The notes beneath the pieces are model-generated. The model made no database searches and was not told the origin of the DNA. It saw only the letters and a list, made by a program, of their open reading frames with translations. Shown piece after piece: positions 49,373 to 49,444 of a DNA stretch of 49,444 bases. The DNA is taken from the NCBI GenBank assembly GCA_013112725.1, contig JABFFZ010000041.1:1-49444 (forward strand). Direction: 5' to 3'. Both the position numbers and the translations under genes were made by a program. Numbering within the stretch: the first letter of the stretch is position 1; every line of letters starts with the position of its first letter. The DNA is from Chloroflexota bacterium (GTDB lineage: Bacteria; Chloroflexota; Anaerolineae; Promineifilales; Promineifilaceae).

Positions 49373-49444
49373 AATTTTCCACCAGCCACGCCGGGTGGCG
49401 GGCGGTGATAGATTGGGTGAGTTGGGTGGGCGGCTGACCGAGGG
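49371..49444 (-). CDS. C-terminal end of another PD40 protein (5' part outside window)
   Basis: Only about 24 codons are visible, ending PPTQLTQSITARHPAWLVEN before a TAG at 49371. The sequence is close to the tail of the chimeric gene at 46409, so it is the last blade of a PD40 protein. It extends the lipoprotein/M23 array beyond the window. Confidence 0.7.
   Translation of the reverse strand, partial: LGQPPTQLTQSITARHPAWLVEN

Noticed and set aside
1..49444. tRNA, rRNA or other structured RNA genes
   Set aside because: I saw no cloverleaf with TTCGA-type arm and no rRNA-like conserved stretch on either strand.

Overview
The window looks like chromosomal DNA of a free-living, aerobic member of the Chloroflexota (Anaerolineae/Ardenticatenia-like). 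This placement is an inference from protein style: threonine/proline-rich lipoprotein linkers, many PD40 beta-propeller lipoproteins, GAF/NarL-type sensor kinases, and a molybdenum CO dehydrogenase cluster. No rRNA, tRNA or phage marker fixes the taxon.

Layout. 1-4.3 kb: PD40 lipoprotein genes (one cut by the window edge, one frameshifted at a G10 run), a secreted unknown and an MFS transporter. 4.4-10.8 kb: an S33 lipoprotein hydrolase, a methyltransferase, comEC and a mntA/hepT toxin-antitoxin pair. 10.9-13.7 kb: a NarL-type two-component pair whose GAF domain is cysteine-rich. 13.7-22.8 kb (minus strand): a form I aerobic CO dehydrogenase cluster in the order coxD-coxE-coxG-coxM-coxS-coxL-orf-coxF, with the form I signature AYRCSFR in CoxL. 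22.9-28 kb (plus): a retropepsin-like pair, padR-tauE, modABC and a decayed PIN toxin locus. 28-36 kb (minus): a second NarL pair, a TPR protein, comM and a hybrid kinase, with a small YozE-like gene on the plus strand. 36-42 kb: an isolated hutU, a LysM lipoprotein, a penicillin acylase-type hydrolase and an A24 peptidase. 42.2-49.4 kb (minus): a tandem array alternating M23 peptidase/golvesin-like proteins with PD40 lipoproteins, with signs of recent gene conversion and one chimeric gene.

How the genes fit together. ModABC can import molybdate for the CoxL cofactor. CoxD/E/G/F are maturation and membrane-attachment factors for the CoxMSL enzyme, so the middle of the window is one plausible CO-scavenging unit plus metal supply. 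The two NarL-type systems flanking this block are candidate redox or gas regulators, but nothing in the sequence proves the link.

The most unusual signals are not genes. (1) The palindromic octamer ACGGCCGT occurs about 85 times by hand count, against about one expected. It lies in coding and non-coding DNA and is read in different frames, like HIP1 of cyanobacteria but with a different sequence. (2) Almost every gene junction carries a hairpin-prone patch built from short tandem units in inverted orientation, with a different unit at each locus. (3) Small palindromes with a GCGAT...ATCGC core sit 24-30 nt upstream of four start codons. Two of them belong to a 47-bp double-palindrome element in the same orientation relative to its gene.
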